From positions 62,001-126,000 of the forward strand of contig NZ_JABAID010000010.1 in the NCBI RefSeq assembly GCF_012641335.1: 64,000 nucleotides of DNA, in the 5' to 3' direction. The position numbers and the translations under genes were made by a program. Below are positions 1-9,376 of the stretch, one piece after another (the stretch's first letter is position 1; each line of letters opens with the position of its first letter). Under the pieces are notes generated by a model that searched no databases, had not been told where the DNA came from, and worked only from the letters and a program-made list of their open reading frames with translations. Source of the DNA: Novosphingobium sp. ERN07. GTDB taxonomy: Bacteria > Pseudomonadota > Alphaproteobacteria > Sphingomonadales > Sphingomonadaceae.

Positions 1-91
1 TTGCGATTTCGTGCAATGCTTCGGCTGCGCGGCGCACGTCCTGCGGCCCGCTGATCCTCACCGAATCGATGGATTCCACCGAAAGCTGCAC
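1..91 (-). CDS. Partial unrecognised protein (5' end only)
   Basis: The reverse strand is open from the window edge up to a GTG at 89-91. An AGGAGAG Shine-Dalgarno-like sequence (96-102) sits a few bases upstream, which favours this start over a second in-frame GTG at 77-79. About 30 residues are visible, beginning VQLSVESIDSVRISG and continuing with an Arg/Ala-rich helix-like stretch. I do not recognise the family. It is divergent from the acyl-CoA dehydrogenase at 234, with about 140 bp between the two starts. The rest of the gene lies outside the window, so no function is proposed. Confidence 0.45.
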   Translation of the reverse strand, partial: MQLSVESIDSVRISGPQDVRRAAEALHEIA

Positions 92-233
92 AGTTCTCTC
101 CTGTCCCAATTGCCGTATCCTTACCGGTCAAGCCATTTGGAAACAACGACGGGATTGTTGCAATCGCCTAGTCATTTGCGCAGCGTGGCTAGCCTCTCGA
201 ACTTGTTACAGAATGAGCCTTGAGGAGAGGGAC

Positions 234-1331
234 GTGAATTTCGACCTGAACGAAGACGAGGAAATGCTCAAGGCACTGGCCGAGCGTTTCGTCGAAGATC
301 ACTATGATCTTGATCGCCGCCGCGCCTATCTGGCCGGGGCCAACGGATTCTCGCCCGAAATGTGGGCACTGCTTGCCGAACTCGGCCTCGTCGCGGCGCC
401 GCTCTCTTTCGAAAGCGGCGGGTTGGCACTGGATGCTACAGCCATCGCCACAGTGTTCGAAGCGCTGGGCAAGGGCCTCGTGGTCGAACCGCTGATCGAA
501 AACGTGATGGTCGCTGCGCGCCTTTTCGAACGGGTCGCGCCCGAAGCGTTGAAGGGCGAATGGATGGAAGCGCTGGCGATGGGCAGCCGCCGCCTCGTGC
601 TTGCCCATGCCGAACAGGGATCGCGCGGGGGCAGCCTGTGGGTTGCCGCCACCGCTGATGCCGATGGCGTCCTGACCGGCACCAAATCCTGCGTGCCAGC
701 GGGCGCGGGTGTCGATGGCTATATCGTCACCGCGCGCGAAAGCAGCGCGGCGGGCGATGAGATGGGCGTTGCGCTGTTCCTCGTCGCTGCCGATGCGCCC
801 GGCATCACGCGCACCGCATGGCGCACGGTCGATGGTGCGCTGGCCATCTCGCTCGAATTGAACGCGACGCCTGCCGTCCGCCTTGGCGGAAGCGCTGCCG
901 ATGTTGCCGACAATGAAACGCTGGCCTCACTCGCCCGCTCTGCCGAGGCGCTCGGCATCATGCAGCTTCTGTTCGACGCTACGCTGGATTACCTGCGCAC
1001 GCGCCAGCAGTTTGGCACGCCGCTCGGCTCGTTTCAGGCAATTCAGCACCGCATGGCCGCGCAATATGCGGCTATCGAACAGGCCCGCGCGCTGCTGAAT
1101 CTCGCCATCGTAAGCCAGGGATCCGATCGTTTCGCCAATGCTGTTGATGGTCTGCGAGCCTTCATCGCGCCCGCATCGGTCGAACTGGGGCATGAGATGA
1201 TCCAGTTCCACGGCGGCATGGGCGTGACCGACGAACTGTTCATCGGCCACGGCCACAAGCGCCTGCTGATGCTATCGCGCTGGCCCAATGATCCGCAGGC
1301 CGCGCTGGATCGGTTCGCCAAGGTGGCGTGA
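234..1331 (+). CDS. Acyl-CoA dehydrogenase
   Basis: FAD-dependent acyl-CoA dehydrogenase of 365 residues, expected to introduce the alpha,beta double bond in a CoA thioester and pass electrons to ETF. Seen: an N-terminal helical domain with DEEMLKALAERFVEDHY, a middle beta region, and a C-terminal helical domain with RTRQQFGTPLGSFQAIQHR and FHGGMGVTDELFIGH, both typical of the family. The GTG at 234 is chosen because GAGGAGAGG lies just upstream; an in-frame ATG at 213 has no ribosome site. It stands alone, convergent with the ThuA-like gene. Substrate unknown; branched or cyclic acyl-CoA is possible given the setting. Confidence 0.9.
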   Translation: MNFDLNEDEEMLKALAERFVEDHYDLDRRRAYLAGANGFSPEMWALLAELGLVAAPLSFESGGLALDATAIATVFEALGKGLVVEPLIENVMVAARLFERVAPEALKGEWMEALAMGSRRLVLAHAEQGSRGGSLWVAATADADGVLTGTKSCVPAGAGVDGYIVTARESSAAGDEMGVALFLVAADAPGITRTAWRTVDGALAISLELNATPAVRLGGSAADVADNETLASLARSAEALGIMQLLFDATLDYLRTRQQFGTPLGSFQAIQHRMAAQYAAIEQARALLNLAIVSQGSDRFANAVDGLRAFIAPASVELGHEMIQFHGGMGVTDELFIGHGHKRLLMLSRWPNDPQAALDRFAKVA

Positions 1332-1342
1332 AGGAACAACAG

Positions 1343-1371
1343 AAAAAGGCCGAGATCGCTCCCGACCTTTT
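1343..1371. terminator. Possible bidirectional terminator
   Basis: Between two convergent genes, AAAAAGG (1343-1349) can pair with CCTTTT (1366-1371), with an inner GAG/CTC pairing and an internal loop. A/T runs on both outer sides would allow termination in either direction. The stem is imperfect, so this is tentative. Confidence 0.45.
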
Positions 1372-1388
1372 CGTTTTCTGTAACAGGA

Positions 1389-2174
1389 TCAACCGTCGCG
1401 CAGCTGCCGCTCTTTCAGCCAGCCAATTCCCCGCCGTAGCAGGTCATAGAACACCGGCAGATCCCACGCACAGCGGTCTACCGTTGGCCACCAGTCCAGC
1501 ATCGGTTGCAGGTCGTAATGCCCCCGGCAATGCCCCAGCGTGTTATAAAGTACCGCGCCTTTACCGTGGTCTTTCAAATACATCACCGCGTGCTTGCCCA
1601 GCGCGTCCTTCGCCTCGACAAAGCCGGTGCCTTCTACTGTGCAGTCCGTTTCCAGCAGCACGTGAAGCTTCCCGTGGTATTCCATGTGGTAAAGCTCGTC
1701 CGTCGTCTCGAACGGCTCCACCCCTTTCACCAGCGGGTGGTCCGGGTCGGCCACGGTCACCGTATAGGGCGCGATGGGCGGATGGCTCAGGAACTGGCTA
1801 CCCAGCATATCCATCATCAGCGGTGCCCAGCGCGGTGCGTCCCACAGGCCCGCATTCGGCCCTTCGGACAGCAGCCGCAGCACCGAATTGGTGCCGTGCA
1901 GCGCATACCAGCGCCCGCCCGCTTGCAACCAGTCGCGCAAGGCTTCCTGCGCGGTGAGCGAAGGGGTGACATCGCAGGTATAGGTGATCAGGATATCGGC
2001 GGCGCGGATCGCCTCGACGTTCTCATAATCCTCGAACACGCGAGTGCGCACGGCAGGGTCTTCGGCCAGCAGCTTGAGCAGTTCAAGCCGGGCAAAGTCC
2101 ATGTCATGCCACACCCCGCCGCAGATCAGCACGCAGTTGATGCGTGGTGGATGCGCTTCGGCTGCCTCGCTCAT
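1389..2174 (-). CDS. ThuA-like domain protein
   Basis: A 261-residue protein with the ThuA (trehalose-utilisation, glutamine-amidotransferase-like) fold: an early strand INCVLICGGVWHD, then GGRWYALHGTNS and the FETTDELYHMEYHG segment that marks the family. The biochemical role of ThuA proteins is poorly known; several sit beside sugar or secondary-metabolite catabolic genes. The start is the ATG at 2174, which overlaps the stop of the upstream Rieske gene as ATGA, so the two are translationally coupled and probably act on the same compound. A paralogue lies at 42604-43395, coupled to an MDR oxidoreductase. Confidence 0.8.
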   Translation of the reverse strand: MSEAAEAHPPRINCVLICGGVWHDMDFARLELLKLLAEDPAVRTRVFEDYENVEAIRAADILITYTCDVTPSLTAQEALRDWLQAGGRWYALHGTNSVLRLLSEGPNAGLWDAPRWAPLMMDMLGSQFLSHPPIAPYTVTVADPDHPLVKGVEPFETTDELYHMEYHGKLHVLLETDCTVEGTGFVEAKDALGKHAVMYLKDHGKGAVLYNTLGHCRGHYDLQPMLDWWPTVDRCAWDLPVFYDLLRRGIGWLKERQLRDG

Positions 2175-3583
2175 TCCGCTGCCTCGGCGTTCAGGTACTT
2201 GTCGAGCGTCTGGTGGAACTGGCGGATGCGGATTTCCTGGTAATCGCCCAGGTTCACTTCGCCGGTCTTGGATGCATGGAGGCCTTCCTGAACGAACGGC
2301 AGGTTTTCCATGTCCTGTTCGAACACATGGCCCAGCACGCCGATTTCGGGCGCATCCGTCCACTTCTGGTCCTTGCCCAGCAGCTTCATCGGCACGCCAT
2401 GCGGCATCGGATCACCCTTCTTCACGCGGGCAAGGATGCGCACTTCCATCAGGCATGTGTCGGGCGTCTTTCCGGGCCGCCAGCGATAGACGATGTTCGG
2501 CATGAACCCACCCCACGGCGCAAAGTTCGGGAACACGTTGTAGACCAGCCCGTCGAGCAGTTCGGCATCGGTGGCATGATCGTGGTCATAGCCGGTCTGC
2601 GCGGTATAGCCTGCGCGCATCGCCGCGCCCAGCGCTGCGCGCGCGGTCATGCCTTCGGGCACGGTCACGGCAAAGGGATCGCCTGCTGCGTCATAGTTGT
2701 CAGCGCTGCGGCCGTTGTATTTGCAGAACTCGTCGACGATCCACTGCTGCGTCTTGCCATTGGGATCAACGTGGGGTGACATGATGCCGAACGGCACATG
2801 GTTGACGTTCACATTGTCGCCATAGGTCCAATATGCGCTGTTGGCATCGCCGGTGAACGGCAGCAGTTGCGGATGGGTGACGATGGTGTGCCACGCTTCC
2901 ATGAATGCCTCGGCGGTCACCTTCCAGTTGGCCGGAACTTCCTTGGCCACCCAGATTACCGTGGTGCATTCCTCGTGCCGCCAGCGTTTGAAGAACTCCG
3001 GCAGCGGGGCCAGGTATTCCTCAAGGCTCGGCCCGCCCTTTTCCTCGCGCAGGAAGATGTATCCACCCCAGCGGCCCACTTCGGCTTCAGGCAGCGCCAT
3101 CTTGTCGGCGGTCAGGTGTTTGAAGTCCCACGAACAGGGCATTCCGTCGAAGCTGCCATCCTTGTTCCACGCAAAGCCGTGGAACGGGCAGGTGAACTTG
3201 TCGGCTGTGCCGTCCTCTGTCCGCAGCTTGCGCCCGCGATGCAGGCAGACGTTGTGCATGGCTTTGACGCTGCCATCTTCCTGACGGCTGATCAGCCACG
3301 AACGGCCGGCGTTTTCGAAAACGGTATAGTCGCCAGCCTCAGGAATATCCTCTTCACGCGCAGCGAACTGCCACACATGCGGCCACATCTTTTCGCGTTC
3401 GAGCTTTGCAAATTCCTCGGAGGTATAACGCTCCGCCGCCAGCGGTTCCGACCCGCGATACTGATAGCTTTCCTCGGTCAGCATGGCAGGCGCTGGGCGC
3501 GAATCCTGCGCCAGCAGTTCCTGCCAGCTAATCGCCTCGCAGCGTGCCTTGCCACCACCCATGTTGGGATCACTGTCAGCCAT
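2171..3583 (-). CDS. Rieske non-heme iron oxygenase, alpha-subunit type (R1)
   Basis: A 470-residue aromatic-ring-hydroxylating-type oxygenase component. The Rieske [2Fe-2S] ligands are Cys113, His115, Cys132 and His135 (CLH ... CPFH). The catalytic domain has His232 and His237 (EAWHTIVTHPQ) with a later Asp in the EQDMENLPFVQEG segment, completing the 2-His-1-carboxylate iron site. It closely resembles the component at 33823-35232 over its whole length. It is coupled to the ThuA-like gene by an ATGA overlap and divergent from an SDR operon; a degenerate copy of the recurrent operator lies just upstream. Substrate unknown. It needs a ferredoxin and reductase supplied elsewhere. Confidence 0.92.
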   Translation of the reverse strand: MADSDPNMGGGKARCEAISWQELLAQDSRPAPAMLTEESYQYRGSEPLAAERYTSEEFAKLEREKMWPHVWQFAAREEDIPEAGDYTVFENAGRSWLISRQEDGSVKAMHNVCLHRGRKLRTEDGTADKFTCPFHGFAWNKDGSFDGMPCSWDFKHLTADKMALPEAEVGRWGGYIFLREEKGGPSLEEYLAPLPEFFKRWRHEECTTVIWVAKEVPANWKVTAEAFMEAWHTIVTHPQLLPFTGDANSAYWTYGDNVNVNHVPFGIMSPHVDPNGKTQQWIVDEFCKYNGRSADNYDAAGDPFAVTVPEGMTARAALGAAMRAGYTAQTGYDHDHATDAELLDGLVYNVFPNFAPWGGFMPNIVYRWRPGKTPDTCLMEVRILARVKKGDPMPHGVPMKLLGKDQKWTDAPEIGVLGHVFEQDMENLPFVQEGLHASKTGEVNLGDYQEIRIRQFHQTLDKYLNAEAAE

Positions 3584-3595
3584 TATGATTCCTCA

Positions 3596-3627
3596 CCCAA
3601 ATTCCGGTATTACTGCCGGTTTTGCCG
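3596..3627. promoter_or_regulatory. Degenerate copy of the recurrent palindromic operator (site E)
   Basis: The sequence holds CCGGTA and TGCCGG half-sites around a TTAC centre, followed by GTTTT, in the same register as the strong sites at 17337 and 22926. The right arm CTGCCGGTTTT is well kept, while the left arm is poor beyond CCGG. It is 13-44 bp upstream of the Rieske start at 3583 and 116-147 bp from the divergent SDR start. Confidence 0.4.
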
Positions 3628-3742
3628 CTCCCTCGCGCGCGCGTCACCTTGCTGAAAGCATAGGTTGCACATGCGGCGTCCGGGCGTAACCACTCAATTC
3701 ATCATGCGGATTCCGCGCAGGCGGATTTTCGGGAGAAAACAA

Positions 3743-4525
3743 TTGTCGAAGAGGCTTGAAGGCAAAGTCGCGCTCATCACTGGCGGGACCACCGGCATCG
3801 GCGCGGCCACGGTCGCCCGGTTGGCGCAGGAAGGCGCGAAAGTCTGGTTCACCGGATCGAAGGAAGAACCCGCCGCCGCGCTCTGCGCGGAAACCGGCGC
3901 CACCTTCCGCAAACACCGCGTGCAGGATGCCGCCGCATGGGCACCGCTGATTGACGAAATCATCGCCACTGAGGGCCGCCTCGATATCGTGTTCGCCAAT
4001 GCCGGCACCGAAAGCGGCGATGGCAGCATCGAAGATGTCGGCATCGAAGGCTGGGATAATGTCGTCGCGGTCAACCAGACCGGCGTCATGCTCACCGTGC
4101 AGCACGCGATTTTGGGCATGAAGCGCAATCCCGATGGGCCAAAGGGTTCGATCATCGTCAATTCCTCGATGAACGCCACGCGCCCCCTGGGCAACTATGT
4201 GACCTATTCTGTGACCAAGGCCGCCGTCTGCGCGCTGGCAAAATCCGCCGCCGTCCACTGCGGGCAGCAGGGCTATGCCATTCGCGTCAACGCGATTCTG
4301 CCGGGCGTGGTGGAAACGCCCCTGATCCAGCAGATCATGAACGCGCAGCCAGACCCCGCCGCCGCCCGCGCGGTCTATGAAGGCATGGCCCCGCTAAAGC
4401 GCATGGCGCAGTTGAACGAAGTGGCGGGCCTTGTTGCCTACCTCGCCTCTGACGAAGCCGGGTTCATCTCCGGCGCGGAATACGCGATCGACGGCGCGAC
4501 GACCGCCGGCATGATGGGAGTTTGA
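3743..4525 (+). CDS. Short-chain dehydrogenase/reductase (SDR)
   Basis: Classical SDR of about 260 residues, an NAD(P)-dependent alcohol/ketone oxidoreductase. Seen: the Rossmann glycine motif TGGTTGIG, the NAG motif (ANAGT), a Ser in VNSSM, and the Tyr/Lys pair in TYSVTK. The start is taken as TTG at 3743 because GGGAG (3731-3735) is correctly spaced and the protein then begins SKRLEGKVALITGG; an ATG at 3704 would add 13 basic residues with no ribosome site. First of three SDR genes in one operon, divergent from the Rieske/ThuA pair. Substrate not deducible. Confidence 0.88.
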   Translation: MSKRLEGKVALITGGTTGIGAATVARLAQEGAKVWFTGSKEEPAAALCAETGATFRKHRVQDAAAWAPLIDEIIATEGRLDIVFANAGTESGDGSIEDVGIEGWDNVVAVNQTGVMLTVQHAILGMKRNPDGPKGSIIVNSSMNATRPLGNYVTYSVTKAAVCALAKSAAVHCGQQGYAIRVNAILPGVVETPLIQQIMNAQPDPAAARAVYEGMAPLKRMAQLNEVAGLVAYLASDEAGFISGAEYAIDGATTAGMMGV

Positions 4526-4529
4526 TTTG

Positions 4530-5345
4530 ATGGAACTTTCCGCACAACGCCTGCAGGGCCGCGTCGCTTTCGTATCGGGCGGCCTGCGCGGCATCGGCCT
4601 TGCCTGTGCGACACGGTTCCTTGCCGAAGGGGCCGAAGTCGTCCTGTCCGATCTTGATGCCGAAGACAGCGATACCGCGCGCGAAGTCATGGCCAGTCTG
4701 GGGCAGGCTGCCAGCTACATCAGCGCCAACGTGGCCAAGGAAGAAGACTGGCAGCGCGCCGTTTCCCTTGTGAAAGAGCGCCACGGCAAGTGCCACATAC
4801 TCGTCAACAACGCAGGCATCGATCTTACCGGCCCGGTGGAAGAGCTTTCGATGGAAGGCTGGCGGCGGATCATGTCGATCAACGTCGATGGCGTGTTCCT
4901 TGGCACCAAGCACTTCGTGCCCATGATGGCGGCGAGCGGTGCCGATTTCCGCGGCGGTTCCTCGATCATCAACGTCAGCTCGATCATGGGCCTTGTCGGC
5001 ATGAACGAAGTTTCGGCCTACAACGCGTCCAAGGGCGCGGTGCGCCTGTTCACCAAGGGCATCGCCATCGAATTTGCGCAAAAGAAGATGCCGATCCGCG
5101 CCAATTCGCTGCACCCCGGTTTTGTCGAAACGCCGCTGCTCAAGGCTGGTTTTCAGCGCTGGGTCGATCAGGGCTTTGCCGAAAAGCCCGATGATCTGGT
5201 GGCAGGCGTCGTCGGCTCCACGCCGATTGGTCGTCTTGCGCAGCCCAGCGAATTGGCCAGCGCCGCATTCTTCCTCGCCAGCGAGGATTCAAGCTACATG
5301 ACCGGCGCAGAGCTGGTGATCGACGGGGGGTGGACCGCACAATGA
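4530..5345 (+). CDS. Short-chain dehydrogenase/reductase (SDR)
   Basis: A 271-residue classical SDR: SGGLRGIG cofactor motif, NNAG, a Ser in NVSSIMG, and YNASK active site. The ATG at 4530 follows GGGAG in the end of the preceding gene; a TTG directly before it is also in frame. It follows the first SDR after 4 bases and overlaps the third by ATGA, so the three are one transcript. The C-terminal VIDGGW segment is the usual dimer-forming tail. Probably acts on an oxygenated intermediate of the neighbouring oxygenase pathway (inference). Confidence 0.9.
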   Translation: MELSAQRLQGRVAFVSGGLRGIGLACATRFLAEGAEVVLSDLDAEDSDTAREVMASLGQAASYISANVAKEEDWQRAVSLVKERHGKCHILVNNAGIDLTGPVEELSMEGWRRIMSINVDGVFLGTKHFVPMMAASGADFRGGSSIINVSSIMGLVGMNEVSAYNASKGAVRLFTKGIAIEFAQKKMPIRANSLHPGFVETPLLKAGFQRWVDQGFAEKPDDLVAGVVGSTPIGRLAQPSELASAAFFLASEDSSYMTGAELVIDGGWTAQ

Positions 5346-6121
5346 CTATTGCTCTCAACGATGTGGTGGCCGTCGTCACCGGGGCCGCAGGCGGAATTGG
5401 CCGCGAACTGGTGAAGGCGATGAAGGCGGCGGGCGCCACAGTCATCGCCACCGATCTGACGCCTGATGCGCAGATCGAAGGCGCCGACCACTACCTGAAG
5501 CATGACGTGACGAGCGAGGCCGATTGGCAGGCCGTTGCGGCTCTGGTGCAGGAAAAGTATGGCCGCCTCGATGCACTGGTGAACAACGCGGGCTATTCGA
5601 TCGTCACCAAGTTCGATGAAACCCCGCTCAGCGATTTTCACCGCGTCAACGCGATCAATGTGGATTCGATCATCATCGGCACACAAACCCTGATGCCGCT
5701 GCTTCGGGCGGGCGGCAAGGCGCGCAAAGGCGGGGCATCGGTCGTCAACTTCTCCAGCGTTGGGGGCTTGCGCGGTGCGGCGTTCAACGCGGCCTATTGC
5801 ACCAGCAAGGCGGCGGTAAAGATGCTGTCGAAGTGCCTTGGCGCTGAATTTGCCGCGCTGGGTTACAACATCCGCGTCAACTCCGTGCATCCCGGCGGGA
5901 TCGATACGCCCATGCTCGGTTCGATCATGGACAAGTATGTCGAACTCGGCGCAGCCCCCTCGCGCGAAGTGGCGCAGGCTGCGATGGAAGCGCGCCACCC
6001 GATTGGCCGCATGGGCCGGCCAGAGGAAATGGGCGGCGGCGTCGTCTATCTGTGCTCCGAGGCAGCCAGCTTCGTTACCTGCACCGAATTTGTGATGGAC
6101 GGCGGTTTCAGCCAAGTCTGA
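5342..6121 (+). CDS. Short-chain dehydrogenase/reductase (SDR)
   Basis: A 259-residue classical SDR: TGAAGGIG cofactor motif, NNAG, Ser in NFSSVGG, and YCTSK catalytic motif; the C-terminus ends MDGGFSQV. The ATG at 5342 overlaps the stop of the previous SDR (ATGA), so translation is coupled. Last gene of the three-SDR operon; a strong hairpin terminator follows at 6145. Three different SDRs in one operon suggest sequential or stereo-specific redox steps on one substrate family rather than redundancy (inference). Confidence 0.9.
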   Translation: MTIALNDVVAVVTGAAGGIGRELVKAMKAAGATVIATDLTPDAQIEGADHYLKHDVTSEADWQAVAALVQEKYGRLDALVNNAGYSIVTKFDETPLSDFHRVNAINVDSIIIGTQTLMPLLRAGGKARKGGASVVNFSSVGGLRGAAFNAAYCTSKAAVKMLSKCLGAEFAALGYNIRVNSVHPGGIDTPMLGSIMDKYVELGAAPSREVAQAAMEARHPIGRMGRPEEMGGGVVYLCSEAASFVTCTEFVMDGGFSQV

Positions 6122-6144
6122 CCAGTCCGACATTTACCATTTTA

Positions 6145-6173
6145 GGCCTGCTTTCCGTAGGGGAAAGCAGGCC
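6145..6173 (+). terminator. Rho-independent terminator of the SDR operon
   Basis: GGCCTGCTTTCC (6145-6156) pairs perfectly with GGAAAGCAGGCC (6162-6173) around a 5-base loop. The stem is followed by the T-rich ATATTTTATT. It lies 24 bp after the last SDR stop. Confidence 0.8.
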
Positions 6174-6342
6174 ATATTTTATTCCAGAATGAACGCATTT
6201 CTGTGGCAGTCTCGCCACACTTCGTTGATTATCGTCGCAACCGAAACCAACTGAAGTATGGTTCTGGGTTGACCCAAATGCCCGCATTGGCGAGTGGATC
6301 AAATTCATAACATTGTTCTGTAATGAATTTCAGGGACTCGCA

Positions 6343-9303
6343 ATGATAAACAAAAGTTCACTCCGGTCAGCCCTGCTGATGTCGGCAAGCGCTCTTACGC
6401 TTTGGTCCGTTCCGGCGCTTTCTCAGGATGCACAGGTTTCTGACACCACCGCAGCACAGAGCGCGGATGACGCGGGCGAACAGACCATCGTCGTTACCGG
6501 CAGCCGCATCCAGCAGCGCGCCGATTACAACACGCCGAACCCGATCGTGGCGGTGACATCGGAAACGTTGCAGCAGGCAGGCAATATCCAGATCGTTGAA
6601 ACGCTGGCCCAGAACCCGGCGCTGCTCAATTCGCTTTCCGCAGGCCGCACCTCCGGCTCCAATGCCGATTTTGGCGCGGTTGGCGTGCAGTTGCTCGATC
6701 TGCGCGGCCTTGGTGAAAACCGCACGCTCACGCTGGTCAACGGTCGCCGCCATGTGTCGAGCCTTGCCGGCACCGCAGCGGTCGATGTGAACTCGATCCC
6801 GACAGACCTGATCGAAAGCGTTGACGTTCTCACCGGCGGCGCATCGGCCATCTACGGCGCAGATGGCGTGTCGGGCGTGGTCAACTTCCGGCTGAAGCGC
6901 GATTTCGAAGGCCTGATGGCCAGCGGCCAGATCGGCATCTCCAGCGAAGGCGACGCCGGGCAGCGCTTCGGTTCGGTCACCTATGGCCGCAACTTTGCCG
7001 ATGGGCGCGGCAACATCGCCGTGTCTTACGAATTCCGCGACATTGATCGTGTACGCGGCACCGCGCGCGATTTTTCGGGCGATCCGCGCAAGACGTTTGG
7101 CCTTGTGCGCAATCAGAATGACATTCCCGACAATCCCAACGTGCCAGACCGCATCCCCACCAACGATCTGCGCTATGCCGATAGCTCAATCGATGGCGCG
7201 GTCGACCTTGATCTCGATGGCATCCCGGACTTCACCGGCTCGGGCACGCGCTACCGGCGCGGTCGTCTGCTTGCATCTGCCGGCGGCCTGACGCAGGGCG
7301 GCGACAGCACGCCGCTGGCAGGGTATCAGGGCGACCTTCAGGCCGCCAACCGCGTTCACAACGTCAACGTGCTGGCGCACTACGATTTCAGCGATGCTGT
7401 GTCGTTCTATGTCGAAGGCAAGTACGTCAAGAACCGCACGTTCACGCTGGCGCAGCCCTCGTTCGATTTCTTCACCTACCTCACGCCGGAAAATCCCTAT
7501 CTGCAGGATCGTTATGCCGGTATCGCCGATACCAGCAGCGGCGCGCTGATCTCGCGCGATAATTATGACCTTGGCGTGCGCGGTGAACGCAACGACCGTG
7601 AAACGATCCGCCTTGTCGCGGGGTTCGAAGGCCAGATCTCGGATCACGCGCGTTATGACGTGTCCTATGTCTTCGGCCAGACCAAGTCGACCATCCTGCT
7701 GACCGACTACCGCATTGCCGACCGTTACTTCGCAGCCCTCGATGCCGTGCGTGATGGCGCGGGCAACGTGGTGTGCCGCAGCACCATCGATCCCACCGGC
7801 AACATCGATCCCAACAACTTCGACGCCCCGGCCACGACCTTCACCCCCGGTGCGAACAGCGGCTGCCTTCCGCTCAACCTGCTGGGCAATGGCGTGCGCA
7901 ATCAGGCGGCGCTTGATTGGGTAAACGCCGATATCACCAACCGCGCACGCATCCGCCAGCATGTCGTTTCAGGTGCGATTTCGGGCGATTTCGGCCAGTT
8001 CTTCGAACTGCCGGGCGGCCCGGTCGGCTTCGCCATCGGTGGCGAATACCGCAAGGAAACCAGCAGCTTCACGCCTGACCAACTGCTTCAGCAGGGCGCG
8101 CTGGCAGACTTCTCGCTCCAGCTTCCCGAACAGGGTGAGTTCGACGTGAAGGAAGCCTTCGCAGAACTTCAGGTGCCGGTGCTGCGCGACATGCCGTTCG
8201 CCCATAACCTGTCGTTCGGTGCAGCCATCCGCCTGTCCGACTATTCCACCGTGGGCAAGACCACGACGTGGAAGGTCGATGGCACCTATGCGCCGATCCC
8301 TGACGTGACCTTCCGCGGCACGTGGTCGGAAGCGGTGCGCGCGCCAAACATCACCGAACTGTTCGCCCCGCGCAACGGTGGCTTCTCGTTCATCAGCGAT
8401 CCGTGCGATCCGGTGTTCATCACCGAAGGCACGCAGTTCCGTGCGGCCAACTGTCAGGCCACGCTGACGGCAGCGGGCCTCACACCTGCGCAGATCCTGG
8501 CGTTCAATCCTGAAAACGATCCGACCGCCACGGTCAGCCTCCCCGGTTTCTCGGGCGGCAACCGCAACCTGCGCGAAGAAACGGCGCGCACCTGGACGGC
8601 GGGCGTGGTGCTGCGTCCCAGCTTCATTCCCGGCCTCGTCGCCTCGTTCGACTGGTGGGACATCAAGCTGGACAACGCCATCAACACGCCGACCGCGCAG
8701 GATCTGGCCGAACTCTGCGTCGATCAGCCCGATCTGAACAACGTGTTCTGCCAGAACGTGACGCGCGATGGTAGCACCGGCTATATCTCCAGCTACTTCG
8801 TGCAGCCGGTGAACGTGGCAAACTTCCGCACGGCAGGCGCGGACTTCAAGCTGAACTACAGCTTCCGCACGGACAATTTTGGCTCGTTCAGCATCGGTTT
8901 CGTCGGTGGTTATCTGGATCGTCTGGAATTCATCCCCACGCCGGGCGCACAGGTCGATATTGATCGTGAAGAAGCCTACAGCCCCAAGTGGAATGCCACC
9001 GGCGATATCACCTGGAAGATGGACAACTTCTCGATCAACTACGGCATCAGCTGGTTCAGCAAGACCCGCCGTTTCGAGCTGGAAACGCTGGCCGCCAACC
9101 CCGATCTGGTCGCGCCTGAATACCTTTACTTCAAGGAACGCTGGCAGCACGACATGCAGATCGGCTTCGACGTGAACGACAAGTTCCGCTTCTACATCGG
9201 CGGCAACAACATCTGGAACCAGAAGCCCGATATCGCATCGCTGAACTACCCGATCAGCTATGTCGGCCGCTACCTCTACGCAGGTGCCCGCGTTAAGATG
9301 TAA
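6343..9303 (+). CDS. TonB-dependent outer-membrane receptor
   Basis: A 986-residue outer-membrane transporter. Signal peptide of about 30 residues (SSLRSALLMSASALTL then PALSQ), a TonB-box-like TIVVTGSRI, a plug domain (LRGLGENRTLTLVNGRRHV and GASAIYGADGVSGVVNF), then a long barrel ending YLYAGARVKM. The ATG at 6343 is chosen because it begins the signal peptide; 10 codons of in-frame sequence before it do not fit. It stands alone between two terminators. The plug type is that of the long sphingomonad receptors with unassigned, often plant- or aromatic-derived, substrates. Uptake substrate not deducible. Confidence 0.92.
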   Translation: MINKSSLRSALLMSASALTLWSVPALSQDAQVSDTTAAQSADDAGEQTIVVTGSRIQQRADYNTPNPIVAVTSETLQQAGNIQIVETLAQNPALLNSLSAGRTSGSNADFGAVGVQLLDLRGLGENRTLTLVNGRRHVSSLAGTAAVDVNSIPTDLIESVDVLTGGASAIYGADGVSGVVNFRLKRDFEGLMASGQIGISSEGDAGQRFGSVTYGRNFADGRGNIAVSYEFRDIDRVRGTARDFSGDPRKTFGLVRNQNDIPDNPNVPDRIPTNDLRYADSSIDGAVDLDLDGIPDFTGSGTRYRRGRLLASAGGLTQGGDSTPLAGYQGDLQAANRVHNVNVLAHYDFSDAVSFYVEGKYVKNRTFTLAQPSFDFFTYLTPENPYLQDRYAGIADTSSGALISRDNYDLGVRGERNDRETIRLVAGFEGQISDHARYDVSYVFGQTKSTILLTDYRIADRYFAALDAVRDGAGNVVCRSTIDPTGNIDPNNFDAPATTFTPGANSGCLPLNLLGNGVRNQAALDWVNADITNRARIRQHVVSGAISGDFGQFFELPGGPVGFAIGGEYRKETSSFTPDQLLQQGALADFSLQLPEQGEFDVKEAFAELQVPVLRDMPFAHNLSFGAAIRLSDYSTVGKTTTWKVDGTYAPIPDVTFRGTWSEAVRAPNITELFAPRNGGFSFISDPCDPVFITEGTQFRAANCQATLTAAGLTPAQILAFNPENDPTATVSLPGFSGGNRNLREETARTWTAGVVLRPSFIPGLVASFDWWDIKLDNAINTPTAQDLAELCVDQPDLNNVFCQNVTRDGSTGYISSYFVQPVNVANFRTAGADFKLNYSFRTDNFGSFSIGFVGGYLDRLEFIPTPGAQVDIDREEAYSPKWNATGDITWKMDNFSINYGISWFSKTRRFELETLAANPDLVAPEYLYFKERWQHDMQIGFDVNDKFRFYIGGNNIWNQKPDIASLNYPISYVGRYLYAGARVKM

Positions 9304-9313
9304 GCCAAACAAA

Positions 9314-9342
9314 AACACCGGCGTCCCAAGGACGCCGGTGTT
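9314..9342 (+). terminator. Strong hairpin terminator after the TonB receptor
   Basis: AACACCGGCGTCC (9314-9326) and GGACGCCGGTGTT (9330-9342) form a perfect 13-bp stem with a 3-base loop, 10 bp after the receptor stop. No long T-tract follows on the forward strand, but AAAAA precedes it. Confidence 0.75.
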
Positions 9343-9376
9343 CTCACTTCCTGCCCTCCCACCAGCGGAAAGTTCC

